Positions 9,470-16,805 of a DNA stretch of 64,000 nt are shown one piece after another; position 1 is the stretch's first letter; every line of letters begins with the position of its first letter. The stretch is from Geodermatophilus sp. YIM 151500 (GTDB taxonomy: Bacteria > Actinomycetota > Actinomycetes > Mycobacteriales > Geodermatophilaceae): positions 468,271 through 532,270 of the forward strand of contig NZ_JAOVZT010000001.1 in assembly GCF_025716945.1 (NCBI RefSeq), given 5' to 3'. The notes beneath the pieces are model-generated. The model saw only the letters and a list, made by a program, of their open reading frames with translations, made no database searches and was not told the DNA's origin. Both the position numbers and the translations under genes were made by a program.

Positions 9470-10135
9470 ATGGCGACCGACCGCTCCAAGCACGACCCCA
9501 CCTCCCAGGACCCGACCTCCTACGACCGCGACGCCACCGTCACCGCCCCGGTCCCGCCCGAGGGCCCCCGCGTCACGCGGGGCGCCGCCCGTGACGCCGT
9601 CGCCGCGCAGAAGGCGCGCTTCGGCGGGCTCAAGGTCGGCGCCGCGTTCTTCGGCTGGCTGTCGGCCAACGGCCTCGCCGTCATCCTGCTCGCCCTGCTG
9701 TCGGCCGGCGGGGTCGCCCTCGGCCTCGCTCGCGGGGTCGACAGCGTCGACGCCGCCGCGCAGCAGGCCGGGACGGTGGGCATCGGCGGCGCCATTGCCG
9801 TGCTCGTCGTCCTGTTCCTCGCCTACCTGGCCGGTGGCTACGTCGCCGGGCGCATGGCGCGCTTCGACGGCGTCCGCCAGGGCGTCGCCGTGTGGGTGAT
9901 CGGCCTGGTGGTGGTGCTGCTGCTCGCCGTGGCCGGCGCGATCCTCGGCGCCGAGTACAACGTGCTGCAGCAGCTCAACCTGCCGCGGATCCCGGTCGAC
10001 GAGGGCGCCGCCACCACCGCCGGCATCGTCACGCTGGTCGCGATGATGCTGGTGACCCTCGTGGGCGCCGTGCTCGGAGGCAAGCTCGGCGACCGCTACC
10101 ACCGCAAGATCGACCGGGCCGGCTTCGCCGTCTGA
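9470..10135 (+). CDS. Hypothetical four-helix membrane protein
   Basis: A 221-residue protein of unknown function. A hydrophilic N terminus rich in Thr, Asp and Pro (about 1-55) precedes four hydrophobic helices (roughly 60-88, 103-127, 136-160 and 178-200), with a short basic C terminus (GGKLGDRYHRKIDRAGF). Glycine zipper-like spacing in the helices suggests tight packing. GGAGGAGG precedes the ATG. No partner is evident nearby; a hairpin follows the stop. Confidence 0.75.
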   Translation: MATDRSKHDPTSQDPTSYDRDATVTAPVPPEGPRVTRGAARDAVAAQKARFGGLKVGAAFFGWLSANGLAVILLALLSAGGVALGLARGVDSVDAAAQQAGTVGIGGAIAVLVVLFLAYLAGGYVAGRMARFDGVRQGVAVWVIGLVVVLLLAVAGAILGAEYNVLQQLNLPRIPVDEGAATTAGIVTLVAMMLVTLVGAVLGGKLGDRYHRKIDRAGFAV

Positions 10136-10159
10136 CCCGACCGGCCGCTCCGGCCCGCA

Positions 10160-10187
10160 GCCCCCGGACGACCCGCCTTCCGGGGGC
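10160..10187 (+). terminator. Hairpin terminator
   Basis: A perfect nine-base-pair stem (GCCCCCGGA with TCCGGGGGC) with a ten-base loop lies 25 bases after the membrane protein stop and before the DUF2277 promoter. Confidence 0.6.
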
Positions 10188-10223
10188 CGCGGTCCGCTCT
10201 CCTCGCCGGCCTGCCGGACGCCG

Positions 10224-10259
10224 TTCCGCGCCGGGTCGCGCGCTCCTAGGCTTCCGGTC
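10224..10259 (+). promoter_or_regulatory. Leaderless promoter of the DUF2277 gene
   Basis: A -10 element TAGGCT (10247-10252) sits seven bases before the ATG at 10260, with TTCCGC 17 bases upstream as a weak -35. There is no Shine-Dalgarno sequence. This is the usual layout of leaderless actinobacterial transcripts. Confidence 0.55.
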
Positions 10260-10535
10260 ATGTGCCGCAACATCCGCCCGCTGTCGAACTTCGAGCCACC
10301 GGCCACGGACGACGAGATCGCGGCCGCCGCGCTGCAGTACGTGCGGAAGATCAGCGGCACGACCCGGCCGTCGAAGGCGAACCAGGAGGCCTTCGACCGG
10401 GCGGTCGCCGAGGTCGCGGCGGTCTCGGCGCGGCTGCTCGACTCGCTGGTGACGACCGCGCCCCCGAAGGACCGCGCGGTCGAGGCCGCCAAGGCGCGGC
10501 AGCGGGCCGCCGTCCGGTACGGCGCGGCGGTGTAG
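10260..10535 (+). CDS. DUF2277 family protein
   Basis: A 91-residue conserved protein with the typical DUF2277 N terminus MCRNIRPLSNFEPPATDDE, followed by helices containing AAALQYVRKISGTTRPSKANQEAF and a basic C-terminal helix. The family is common in actinobacteria and has no known biochemical function. The Cys near the start and the helical content are conserved in the family. Translation probably starts without a leader. Confidence 0.9.
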   Translation: MCRNIRPLSNFEPPATDDEIAAAALQYVRKISGTTRPSKANQEAFDRAVAEVAAVSARLLDSLVTTAPPKDRAVEAAKARQRAAVRYGAAV

Positions 10536-10550
10536 CCGCCCCGGCATGCG

Positions 10551-10628
10551 GCGGCGCGGCCTGCTGCGGCCCGCGGCGGCGCGGCCTGCTGCGGTACGGC
10601 GGTGGGGCCTGCTGCGGTACGGCGGTGG
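10551..10628 (+). repeat. GC-rich tandem repeat cluster
   Basis: A 19-base unit starting GCGGCGCGGCCTGC occurs at 10551-10569 and 10576-10594. It runs into two perfect adjacent 23-base units (10583-10605 and 10606-10628) containing CTGCTGCGGTACGGCGG. The array lies between the DUF2277 gene and the membrane protein at 10703. No function is evident. Confidence 0.75.
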
Positions 10629-10702
10629 AGCGGAATCCCGGCATGGCCGGTCGGACGGCGGGTAGGTGCTGACCCCCATCGACCCGACCGAGGAGTCCGA
10701 CC

Positions 10703-11236
10703 ATGGCTCGCAACACCCTGTCCCGCTCGCTGCACGACCTGGGCCTGGCCGCCTGGTTCGGCGGCACGCTGGCCAATGCCGTCGCGCTGAACGCGGCCGC
10801 CGAGGAGGCCGGCGGTGACACGAGCAAGGTGGCCAACGTGGGGTGGGACCGCTGGACGCCGGTCAACGCCGCCGCCATCGGCACCCACCTGGTGGGCAGC
10901 TTCGGCCAGCTGGTCGCCAACCGCGGCCGGGTCGCCCAGCAGCAGGGTGTGGCCGGTATGTCGACGCTGAAGACGCTGCTCACGGTCGCCGCCCTCGGTG
11001 CCACGGCGTACAGCCGGGCGCTCGGCGCCAAGCTCTCGGCGGCCGGCAACCCGTCGGCGAGGTCGGGCACCAAGCCCACCAAGCTGACCAAGGGCGAGCT
11101 GGCCGACGCGATGGACCAGCTCGACCGTCTCCAGTGGGTCATCCCGGCCCTGACCGGAGCCCTCGTCGTGGTCAGCTCCTACGCCGGGGAGCAGCAGCGG
11201 CCGAGCGAGGTCGCGCGCGGCGTCGCCAACCGCTGA
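10703..11236 (+). CDS. Hypothetical actinobacterial membrane protein
   Basis: A 177-residue protein of unknown function. It starts LSRSLHDLGLAAWFGGTLANAVALNAAAEE, a pattern seen in uncharacterised actinobacterial membrane proteins, and has three to four weakly hydrophobic helices (about 10-28, 50-70, 88-108 and 143-162). A basic Lys/Thr-rich cytoplasmic stretch lies at about 120-135. A GAGGAG-like site precedes the ATG. A strong hairpin at 11250-11292 follows. Confidence 0.72.
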   Translation: MARNTLSRSLHDLGLAAWFGGTLANAVALNAAAEEAGGDTSKVANVGWDRWTPVNAAAIGTHLVGSFGQLVANRGRVAQQQGVAGMSTLKTLLTVAALGATAYSRALGAKLSAAGNPSARSGTKPTKLTKGELADAMDQLDRLQWVIPALTGALVVVSSYAGEQQRPSEVARGVANR

Positions 11237-11249
11237 CCCTCGCGGTTCT

Positions 11250-11292
11250 GGTGGTGGCCGGCCACTGCGGCAGGCGGTGGCCGGCCACCACC
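11250..11292 (+). terminator. Hairpin terminator
   Basis: A perfect 16-base-pair stem (11250-11265 with 11277-11292) and an 11-base loop lie 13 bases downstream of the membrane protein stop codon. Confidence 0.75.
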
Positions 11293-11376
11293 GCGGGCCC
11301 GCGCCGGGGGCGCCGGTGCGACCTCCCACCAGTCCTCCCGGACACTCCCACAGGGCGCCTGACCTGCGCATTCGCC

Positions 11377-11405
11377 TTGCCAGGCAGCGCTCCGGCGGCT
11401 ATCAT
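11377..11405 (+). promoter_or_regulatory. Sigma-70-type promoter of the DUF222-HNH gene
   Basis: TTGCCA (11377-11382) and TATCAT (11400-11405) are separated by exactly 17 bases. The -10 box abuts a perfect LexA box, so LexA binding would block RNA polymerase. Confidence 0.72.
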
Positions 11406-11420
11406 CGAACACACGTTCGA
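11405..11420. promoter_or_regulatory. LexA (SOS) box
   Basis: TCGAACACACGTTCGA matches the mycobacterial/Bacillus-type SOS palindrome TCGAAC-N4-GTTCGA exactly. It overlaps the end of the -10 box and the expected transcription start of the DUF222-HNH gene. LexA control of 13E12-type genes is known from mycobacteria, supporting DNA-damage induction here. Confidence 0.85.
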
Positions 11421-11437
11421 GTCGTCGGGGAGGTGCC

Positions 11438-12654
11438 GTGGGCGAACTGGCATCCGCGCTCGACGGGCTCGCCGCCGACGACCTGCACGCCCAGTTCGGC
11501 CCGCAGCTGCTCGACCGGCTCGGTCAGCTGCTGGCCGCGCAGAACCGGCTCGCCGCCGAAATCGTCCGCACCGTGCGCGAGGCCGACCTGACGTCGGCCA
11601 GCGAGCACGACGGGCTGCCGACCATGCAGTCCTGGCTGCGCGGCCGGGCCCGGATGTCGGCCGCTGCCGCCGCCCGTCTGGTGCGCGGCGGGCGGGCGCT
11701 GGAGCACCTGCCTGCGGTCGCCGCGGCCTTCGCGGCCGGACTCGTGTCGGCCGAGCAGGTCCAGGCCGTCGCCCCGGTCGCTACCGAGGAGGCGAGGCAA
11801 CGCGCCGCCGCGCAGCAGATCGACCTCGCCGAGGTCGACACCACCCTGACCGAGGTGGCCGCCGAACAACCCCACGCCGCCCTGACGCAGGTGGTGACCC
11901 ACTACCTGGACCGGCTCGATCCCGATGGGCCCGAACCCGACCCCACCGAGGAACGCGCGCTGACCCTGTCCCGGCATCCCGACGGGAGCTGGACCCTCCG
12001 CGGCACGCTCGACGGGTTCGGCGGGGAGAAGGTGGCCACCGCGCTGGAGTCCATCGCCGCTGCCGGCTGGTCCGCCGGCGACACCCGCACCCGCGCCCAG
12101 CGGACGGGCGACGCGATAGTCCAGCTGGCCGACTCAGCGCTGGCCGCCGGCGACCTGCCGGTGCTGCGCACCGTCAAGCCCCACGTGATCCTGACCCTCG
12201 GCGTGGCAGATCTGGCCGATCCGGCCACCGGACCGCACGCCGCCCGGACCGGGATGGGCGCCACCCTGTCGGCCGCCCGGGCCCGCTGGGCCGCCTGCGA
12301 CGCCACCATCACCCGGATCGTGCTCGACCCCGACGGCCTGCCGCTGGACGTCGGTCGTCGGCCCCTGCGCAGGGGCCCGCCGCGTGCGGAGCGCGTGGCG
12401 GGGGGCGCAGGGGTCCTTCAGTCGCCGGCTGTGGCGCGCCGACCCACTGGTGCGACGTCCACCACCTGGTGGAGTGGATCAACGGCGGCGAGACGTCGCT
12501 CGACAATTCCGCGCTGCTGTGCGAACGCCATCACACGAAGGTCCACCACGGCTTCCGGGTCGATCGCGACGACATGACCGCACCCGGACGCCGATGGCGC
12601 ACCTATCGGCCCGACGGCACCGAGATCACGATCTCCCCGCCGCTGCGGATCTGA
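11438..12654 (+). pseudogene. Frame-disrupted DUF222-HNH (13E12-type) endonuclease
   Basis: The GTG at 11438 has GGGAGG upstream and opens a DUF222 domain that runs in frame to about 12350 (DPDGLPLDVGR). The C-terminal HNH nuclease is intact but in a different frame, from about 12431 (AGCGAPTHWCDVHHLVEW, then CERHHTKVHH) to the stop at 12654. The roughly 80 bases between them do not read as the expected linker in one frame, so at least two small indels or local scrambling separate the domains. An undisrupted reading would be about 405 residues. Either the gene is broken, or the sequence has an error, or frameshifting occurs. These genes occur in many copies in actinobacteria and are often degraded. 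Confidence 0.82.
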
Positions 12655-12719
12655 GCCGCCCCTCGAGCGGCCGGAAATCCGGTGGTGCCCGGCCGGGTCC
12701 TTCGCCGACGCTGCACGGC

Positions 12720-13208
12720 GTGCACACCACCATCCGGCGGCTGGAGGAGGCGGACGTGGCCCCCGTGGTCAGGTTGTCCCTGACCGCTTGGGAGCCCGTG
12801 TTCGCGAGCTTCGAAGCCCAGCTCGGTCCGACCGTCTACCGCATGCTGTTCCCGGACTGGCGGAGCGCCCAGGCGCGCGCCGTCGAGACCACCTGCCGGG
12901 CACCCGACCACGACGTCTGGGTCGCCGACGCCGACGGGCGACCGGTCGGCTTCGTGGCCGTGACGGAGATCGAGGAGGACGCCGCCCGTGCCGGCGAGAT
13001 CGTGATGACCGCCGTTGACCCGGCCGTCCAGGGGGCCGGCGTCGGCACGGCCCTCCTGGACCACGCGGTCGGGGAGATCTCCGCGCGCGGTCTCCGGCTG
13101 GCGGTCGTGGCGACCGGCGGGGATCCGGGGCACGCCCCCGCCCGGGCGCTCTACGAGCGGCGGGGCTTCCGGCCGCTCCCGCTGGTCCGCTACTACCGGC
13201 CGCTCTGA
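12720..13208 (+). CDS. GNAT family N-acetyltransferase
   Basis: A 162-residue acetyltransferase of the GNAT fold. It begins TTIRRLEEADVAPVVRLSLTAWE. Motif A is visible as IVMTAVDPAVQGAGVGTALL, the acetyl-CoA pyrophosphate loop, and the C-terminal ALYERRGFRP motif B is complete. The GTG at 12720 is chosen because the family normally begins a few residues before TIRRLEEAD; the open frame upstream belongs to the broken HNH region. No strong ribosome site is seen. Substrate unknown. Confidence 0.88.
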   Translation: MHTTIRRLEEADVAPVVRLSLTAWEPVFASFEAQLGPTVYRMLFPDWRSAQARAVETTCRAPDHDVWVADADGRPVGFVAVTEIEEDAARAGEIVMTAVDPAVQGAGVGTALLDHAVGEISARGLRLAVVATGGDPGHAPARALYERRGFRPLPLVRYYRPL

Positions 13209-13236
13209 CCGCCCTCCACCGGGTCTGCGCCGTCCC

Positions 13237-14301
13237 TCACGAACGGACGACCTCGGCGAGCACGGCGAAGGTCCGCCGGGCCATGAGCGCCGCGTCGAGG
13301 CTCGCCTCGGCCCGCCGCCGGGCGGCGGCCGCCGCGGCCGCCCGGCGCGCCGGGTCGGTGAGCAGCGGGTGCAGGGCCGCGGCGAGCGCGCCGGCGTCCT
13401 CGACCGGCACGACGGCGACCTCCTCCCCCACCACCGCCCGGACGTCCCCCACGTCGGTCGCCACGCACGGCAGGCCCTCGGCCATCGCCTCCAGCAGCGC
13501 CAGCGGCAGCGCGTCGCGACGCGAGGACAGGCAGAAGACGTCCAACCCGCGCAGGAAGCCCCGGACGTCGTCCACGAAGCCGGTGAAGGTGACCGGCAAC
13601 CCCTCCGCCGCGGCGCGCAGCGCGGCCTCGTCGCGGCCGGCCCCACCGATGACCAACTCGACGGGCACGCCGTCGTCGACCACCCGGCGGGTCGCCGCGA
13701 GCAGCACGTCGAACCCCTTCTGCGCGACCAGCCGGCCCAGCGCGCCCAGCCGCGGCACGGCGGCAGCCGCCGGGCCGGCCGGGTCGGCGGGCAGGTCCAC
13801 GCCGTTGTGCACCACCCGGGCCCGGTCGGGCGGCACCCCGAGGTCGGCGAGCAGCTGCGCGCGGATGACCGAGGAGGGCGCGAGCACGGCGGCCAGCCGC
13901 CGGTAGCGCGCGGCCAGCGCCTCCCGTTCCGCGCCGGACCGGGTGTCGCCCTCCAGGTGCAGCGTGGCCACCGTCGGGGCGACGGCCAGCGCGGCGTCGA
14001 CCGCCGCGGCGTTCGACGCCGGGTCGACCAGGTTGACGGCGACCACGTCGGGCCGCGAGGCGCCCACGGCGTCCCGGACGGCGGGCGCCTCCCGCGTGTG
14101 CCGGGCCAGTGGCACGACCGCGACCCGGTCGGGCGGCAGCAGCCCGGCGAAGCCCGCCGCCACCGGCTCGGCCACCACGAGCGACGCCGTCCACCCGTTC
14201 TCGTCGGCCCGCCGCAGGTGGTGGGTCAGGTAGACCTCCGCGCCGCCCCAGGCGTCGGAGTCGCAGACGAACGTGACGCGGCGACGCGCCCGGGCGCTCA
14301 C
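13237..14301 (-). CDS. GT4-family glycosyltransferase
   Basis: A 354-residue GT-B glycosyltransferase. The N-terminal acceptor domain contains CDSDAWGGAEVYLTHHLRR, a typical GT4 start. The C-terminal nucleotide-sugar domain has RLGALGRLVAQKGFDVLL and a motif near SRRDALPLALLEAMAEGLPCVATDVG with the E-x7-E-like donor-binding pattern. The GTG start overlaps the stop of the GT9 gene (GTGA), which rules out the longer open frame running through that gene. The pair probably adds sugars to a surface glycan; donor and acceptor are unknown. Confidence 0.9.
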   Translation of the reverse strand: MSARARRRVTFVCDSDAWGGAEVYLTHHLRRADENGWTASLVVAEPVAAGFAGLLPPDRVAVVPLARHTREAPAVRDAVGASRPDVVAVNLVDPASNAAAVDAALAVAPTVATLHLEGDTRSGAEREALAARYRRLAAVLAPSSVIRAQLLADLGVPPDRARVVHNGVDLPADPAGPAAAAVPRLGALGRLVAQKGFDVLLAATRRVVDDGVPVELVIGGAGRDEAALRAAAEGLPVTFTGFVDDVRGFLRGLDVFCLSSRRDALPLALLEAMAEGLPCVATDVGDVRAVVGEEVAVVPVEDAGALAAALHPLLTDPARRAAAAAAARRRAEASLDAALMARRTFAVLAEVVRS

Positions 14302-15374
14302 CGGGCGACCGGTCCGACGGCGGCCAGCGCGCGGGCGGAGGCGGCGACGTCCTCGGGCCGCACCGACTCCGCGCAGCGGAACTCGATCGGGCAGGCCAGG
14401 TGCGGGCACGGCGCGCACGGCACGTCGGCGGCGTGCACCCGGTGCCGCTCCCCGCGGTGCGCCCAGCGGACCGGGTCGCCGGGCAGGAAGACGGTGACGC
14501 TGCGGGCGCCCACCGCGGCGGCCAGGTGCGCCGAGCCGGTGTCGTTGCCGACGAGGACGGCGCAGTCGCGCAGCAGCGCGGCCAACCCGCCGAGGCCCGT
14601 CGACCCGGTCAGGTCGACCGCCGGCGCCCGCATCGCGGCCACCAGGCGCGCGCCGGTGTCCCGCTCGCCGGCGGTGCCGGTGACGACGACGGCCAGCCCC
14701 TCGGCGGCCAGCGCGTCTCCGACGGCGGCGTACCGCTGCACCGGCCACCGGCGGGTCGGCGCCGACGCGCCGGGGTGCAGCACGGCGTACCGCCCCGGCG
14801 CCAACCCGGCCGCGGCCAGCGTCGCGGCGTGCTCGGCCTCGTCGTCGGGCCGGATCGGGAAGGAGAGGACGGGCGGCCCGGACGGCGGCAACCCCAGGTG
14901 CTCGAGGAGCCGGACGTGCCGCTCGGCCTCGTGCAGGCGCACCGGGTAGCGCAGGTGCAGGTGCTCGGTGCCCGCCGGCGGCCGCCAGCCGGTCGGGGCG
15001 AACCCACCGGTGAGCCGCGCACCCACCGCGGCGGCCACCTCGTTGGCCGCGGGCCGGTCGCCGTACACCTGCAGCGCGAGGTCGAACTCCCGCTCGGCGC
15101 AGGCGGCGAGGAAGGGCGCCCATCCGGCCGGGTCGGGCGTCCGCTCCGGGATGCCGGCGGCACCGGGGAACGGCAGCAGCTCGTCGACCGCGTCGCCCAG
15201 CCGGTCGACCACCGGGGCCATCTCCGGCCAGGTGATCAGGCTGACGGCGAGCTCGGGCCGTGCCTCTCGCAACCGCTGGAGCGCGGGCTGCGAGCACAGC
15301 AGGTCGCCGAGGCCGACGCGGAGCCGGACCAGGGCCACGCGGCGGACGGCCGGGTCGGCCAGGGGCGGGTGCAC
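14298..15374 (-). CDS. GT9-family (heptosyltransferase-like) glycosyltransferase
   Basis: A 358-residue protein of the GT9 family. It begins ALVRLRVGLGDLLCSQPALQRLREARP, typical of heptosyltransferase-like enzymes. The C-terminal domain has VLHPGASAPTRRWP and VGNDTGSAHLAAAVGARSVTVF, the family donor-site motifs, then a Cys-containing segment (VPCAPCPHLACPIEFRC). Such enzymes transfer heptose or related sugars; in an actinobacterium the target is more likely an exopolysaccharide or wall glycan than LPS. It is coupled to the downstream GT4 gene and divergent from the GT4 gene at 15438. Confidence 0.9.
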   Translation of the reverse strand: MHPPLADPAVRRVALVRLRVGLGDLLCSQPALQRLREARPELAVSLITWPEMAPVVDRLGDAVDELLPFPGAAGIPERTPDPAGWAPFLAACAEREFDLALQVYGDRPAANEVAAAVGARLTGGFAPTGWRPPAGTEHLHLRYPVRLHEAERHVRLLEHLGLPPSGPPVLSFPIRPDDEAEHAATLAAAGLAPGRYAVLHPGASAPTRRWPVQRYAAVGDALAAEGLAVVVTGTAGERDTGARLVAAMRAPAVDLTGSTGLGGLAALLRDCAVLVGNDTGSAHLAAAVGARSVTVFLPGDPVRWAHRGERHRVHAADVPCAPCPHLACPIEFRCAESVRPEDVAASARALAAVGPVAR

Positions 15375-15437
15375 GGCGGGCAGACTGCCCAGGTCAGCAC
15401 CCTGCTACACCGGCGGGACGGCGGAGGGTGTGCGACC

Positions 15438-16805
15438 GTGGCGGGCGTGCCGTCCTCGCCCGCCACCGCCGCCGGGCTGCACGTGCTCCGGCTGTGCAGC
15501 GTCTTCGAACCGCTCCCGGCCGATCCGCCGCCGTCCCCGGCCGATCCGCCGCCGTCCCCGACCGGCCCGGCGGTGACGGCCATGGACGCCGGGCCGGACC
15601 CGGAACCGGACGACGGGCCGGCCGTCCTGCGCGGCTCGCTGCCGCCGGGAACGGCCCGGTTCGACCCGATCGGCGGCATGCAGAACCACACCGCCTGCCT
15701 CACCCGCGCGCTCGACGGGCAGGGCTGCGCGCAGACGGTGCTCACCTCCCGGCTGGCCGGTCCCCGCGGCACCGCGCGGCTGGGGCGTGCGGCGCTGGTG
15801 CACCGCACGGGGGTGCCGGTGCCGGTGCTGCGCCAGCTGTGGGCGCTGGCCGCGCTCCCCCGGGCGCTGCGGCGCGGGCGGCCGGTCGACGTGGTGCACG
15901 CCCACCAGGGCGAGGACGTCGCCACGCTGGTGCTGGGCCGGCTGGCCGCGCACCGGCACCGCTGCCCCCTGGTGGTCACCGTGCACTGCAGCGTCCGGCA
16001 CACCCTGCGCGGCGGGTCGCTCCGGGCCCGGCTGCTGCGCCTCGTCGGCGGGGAGCTCGAGCGCCGGACGCTGCGGCGCGCGGACGCGGTCGTCGTCCTG
16101 ACCGCCCGCACCGCGGCCGAGCTGGCGCGCGACGGCGTCCCGGCGGAGCGGATCTCGGTGATCCCGTCCGGCTTCGACCCCGAGCTGTTCGCCGCCGCCG
16201 GGCGCGCGGGCGCCCGCGCGATCGCCGGCCGGCCGCGCATCGGCTACGTGGGGCGGCTGGCCGCGCAGAAGCGCGCCGACCTGCTGGTCGAGGCCTTCGG
16301 CCGGATGACCGAGGACGCCGACCTGCTCGTGGTGGGCGACGGGCCCGACCGGCCGCGCGTCGAGGCGGCGGCCGCCGCGACCGGCGACGCCGCCGCGCGC
16401 ATCACCCTGGCCGGCTTCGTCGAGCACTCCGCCGTCCCGGGCGTGCTCGCCCTGCTCGACGTGCTCGTGCTGCCGTCGGCCTACGAGGAGATGGGCTCGG
16501 TGCTGGTCGAGGCCATGGCCGCCGGGCTGCCGGTCGTCGCCAGCGACGTCGGCGGCATCCCCGAGGTGGTCGCCGACGGGCGGACCGGCCTGCTCGTGCC
16601 GCCCGGCGACGCCGGGGCGCTCGCCGCCGCCCTCGACCGGATCACCGGGGACGCCGGGTTGCGCGCCCGGCTGGCCGCCGGCGCCCGGGCGCGGGCGGCC
16701 GAGTACGGCTGGCCGCGGCTGGCCGAGCGGGTCGCGGAGGTCTACGCGCGCGTCCTCGGCGCGGAGGACGCCGTGCCCGGACCGGCCGAGCCCGCGGCCG
16801 CGTGA
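15438..16805 (+). CDS. GT4-family glycosyltransferase
   Basis: A 455-residue GT-B enzyme. The N terminus (LHVLRLCSVFEPL) is followed by an unusual Pro/Asp insertion (about 30-55) encoded by a 21-base direct duplication. The core then resumes with PIGGMQNHTACLTRAL. The donor domain has RIGYVGRLAAQKRADLLVEAF and PSAYEEMGSVLVEAMAAGLP with the E-x7-E pattern. The GTG at 15438 is nine bases after GGAGGG. It overlaps the next gene (GTGA), so the two are coupled. Confidence 0.9.
   Translation: MAGVPSSPATAAGLHVLRLCSVFEPLPADPPPSPADPPPSPTGPAVTAMDAGPDPEPDDGPAVLRGSLPPGTARFDPIGGMQNHTACLTRALDGQGCAQTVLTSRLAGPRGTARLGRAALVHRTGVPVPVLRQLWALAALPRALRRGRPVDVVHAHQGEDVATLVLGRLAAHRHRCPLVVTVHCSVRHTLRGGSLRARLLRLVGGELERRTLRRADAVVVLTARTAAELARDGVPAERISVIPSGFDPELFAAAGRAGARAIAGRPRIGYVGRLAAQKRADLLVEAFGRMTEDADLLVVGDGPDRPRVEAAAAATGDAAARITLAGFVEHSAVPGVLALLDVLVLPSAYEEMGSVLVEAMAAGLPVVASDVGGIPEVVADGRTGLLVPPGDAGALAAALDRITGDAGLRARLAAGARARAAEYGWPRLAERVAEVYARVLGAEDAVPGPAEPAAA
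15519..15560 (+). repeat. In-frame 21-base direct duplication
   Basis: Two adjacent copies of a 21-base unit starting GCCGATCCGCCG encode the repeated peptide ADPPPSP inside the N-terminal insertion of the GT4 enzyme. The unit is a multiple of three, so copy number can change without a frameshift. Confidence 0.8.

Noticed and set aside
5640-9899. A 1419-residue plus-strand open frame
   Set aside because: It crosses several minus-strand genes and the GerW-like gene and has no family motif.
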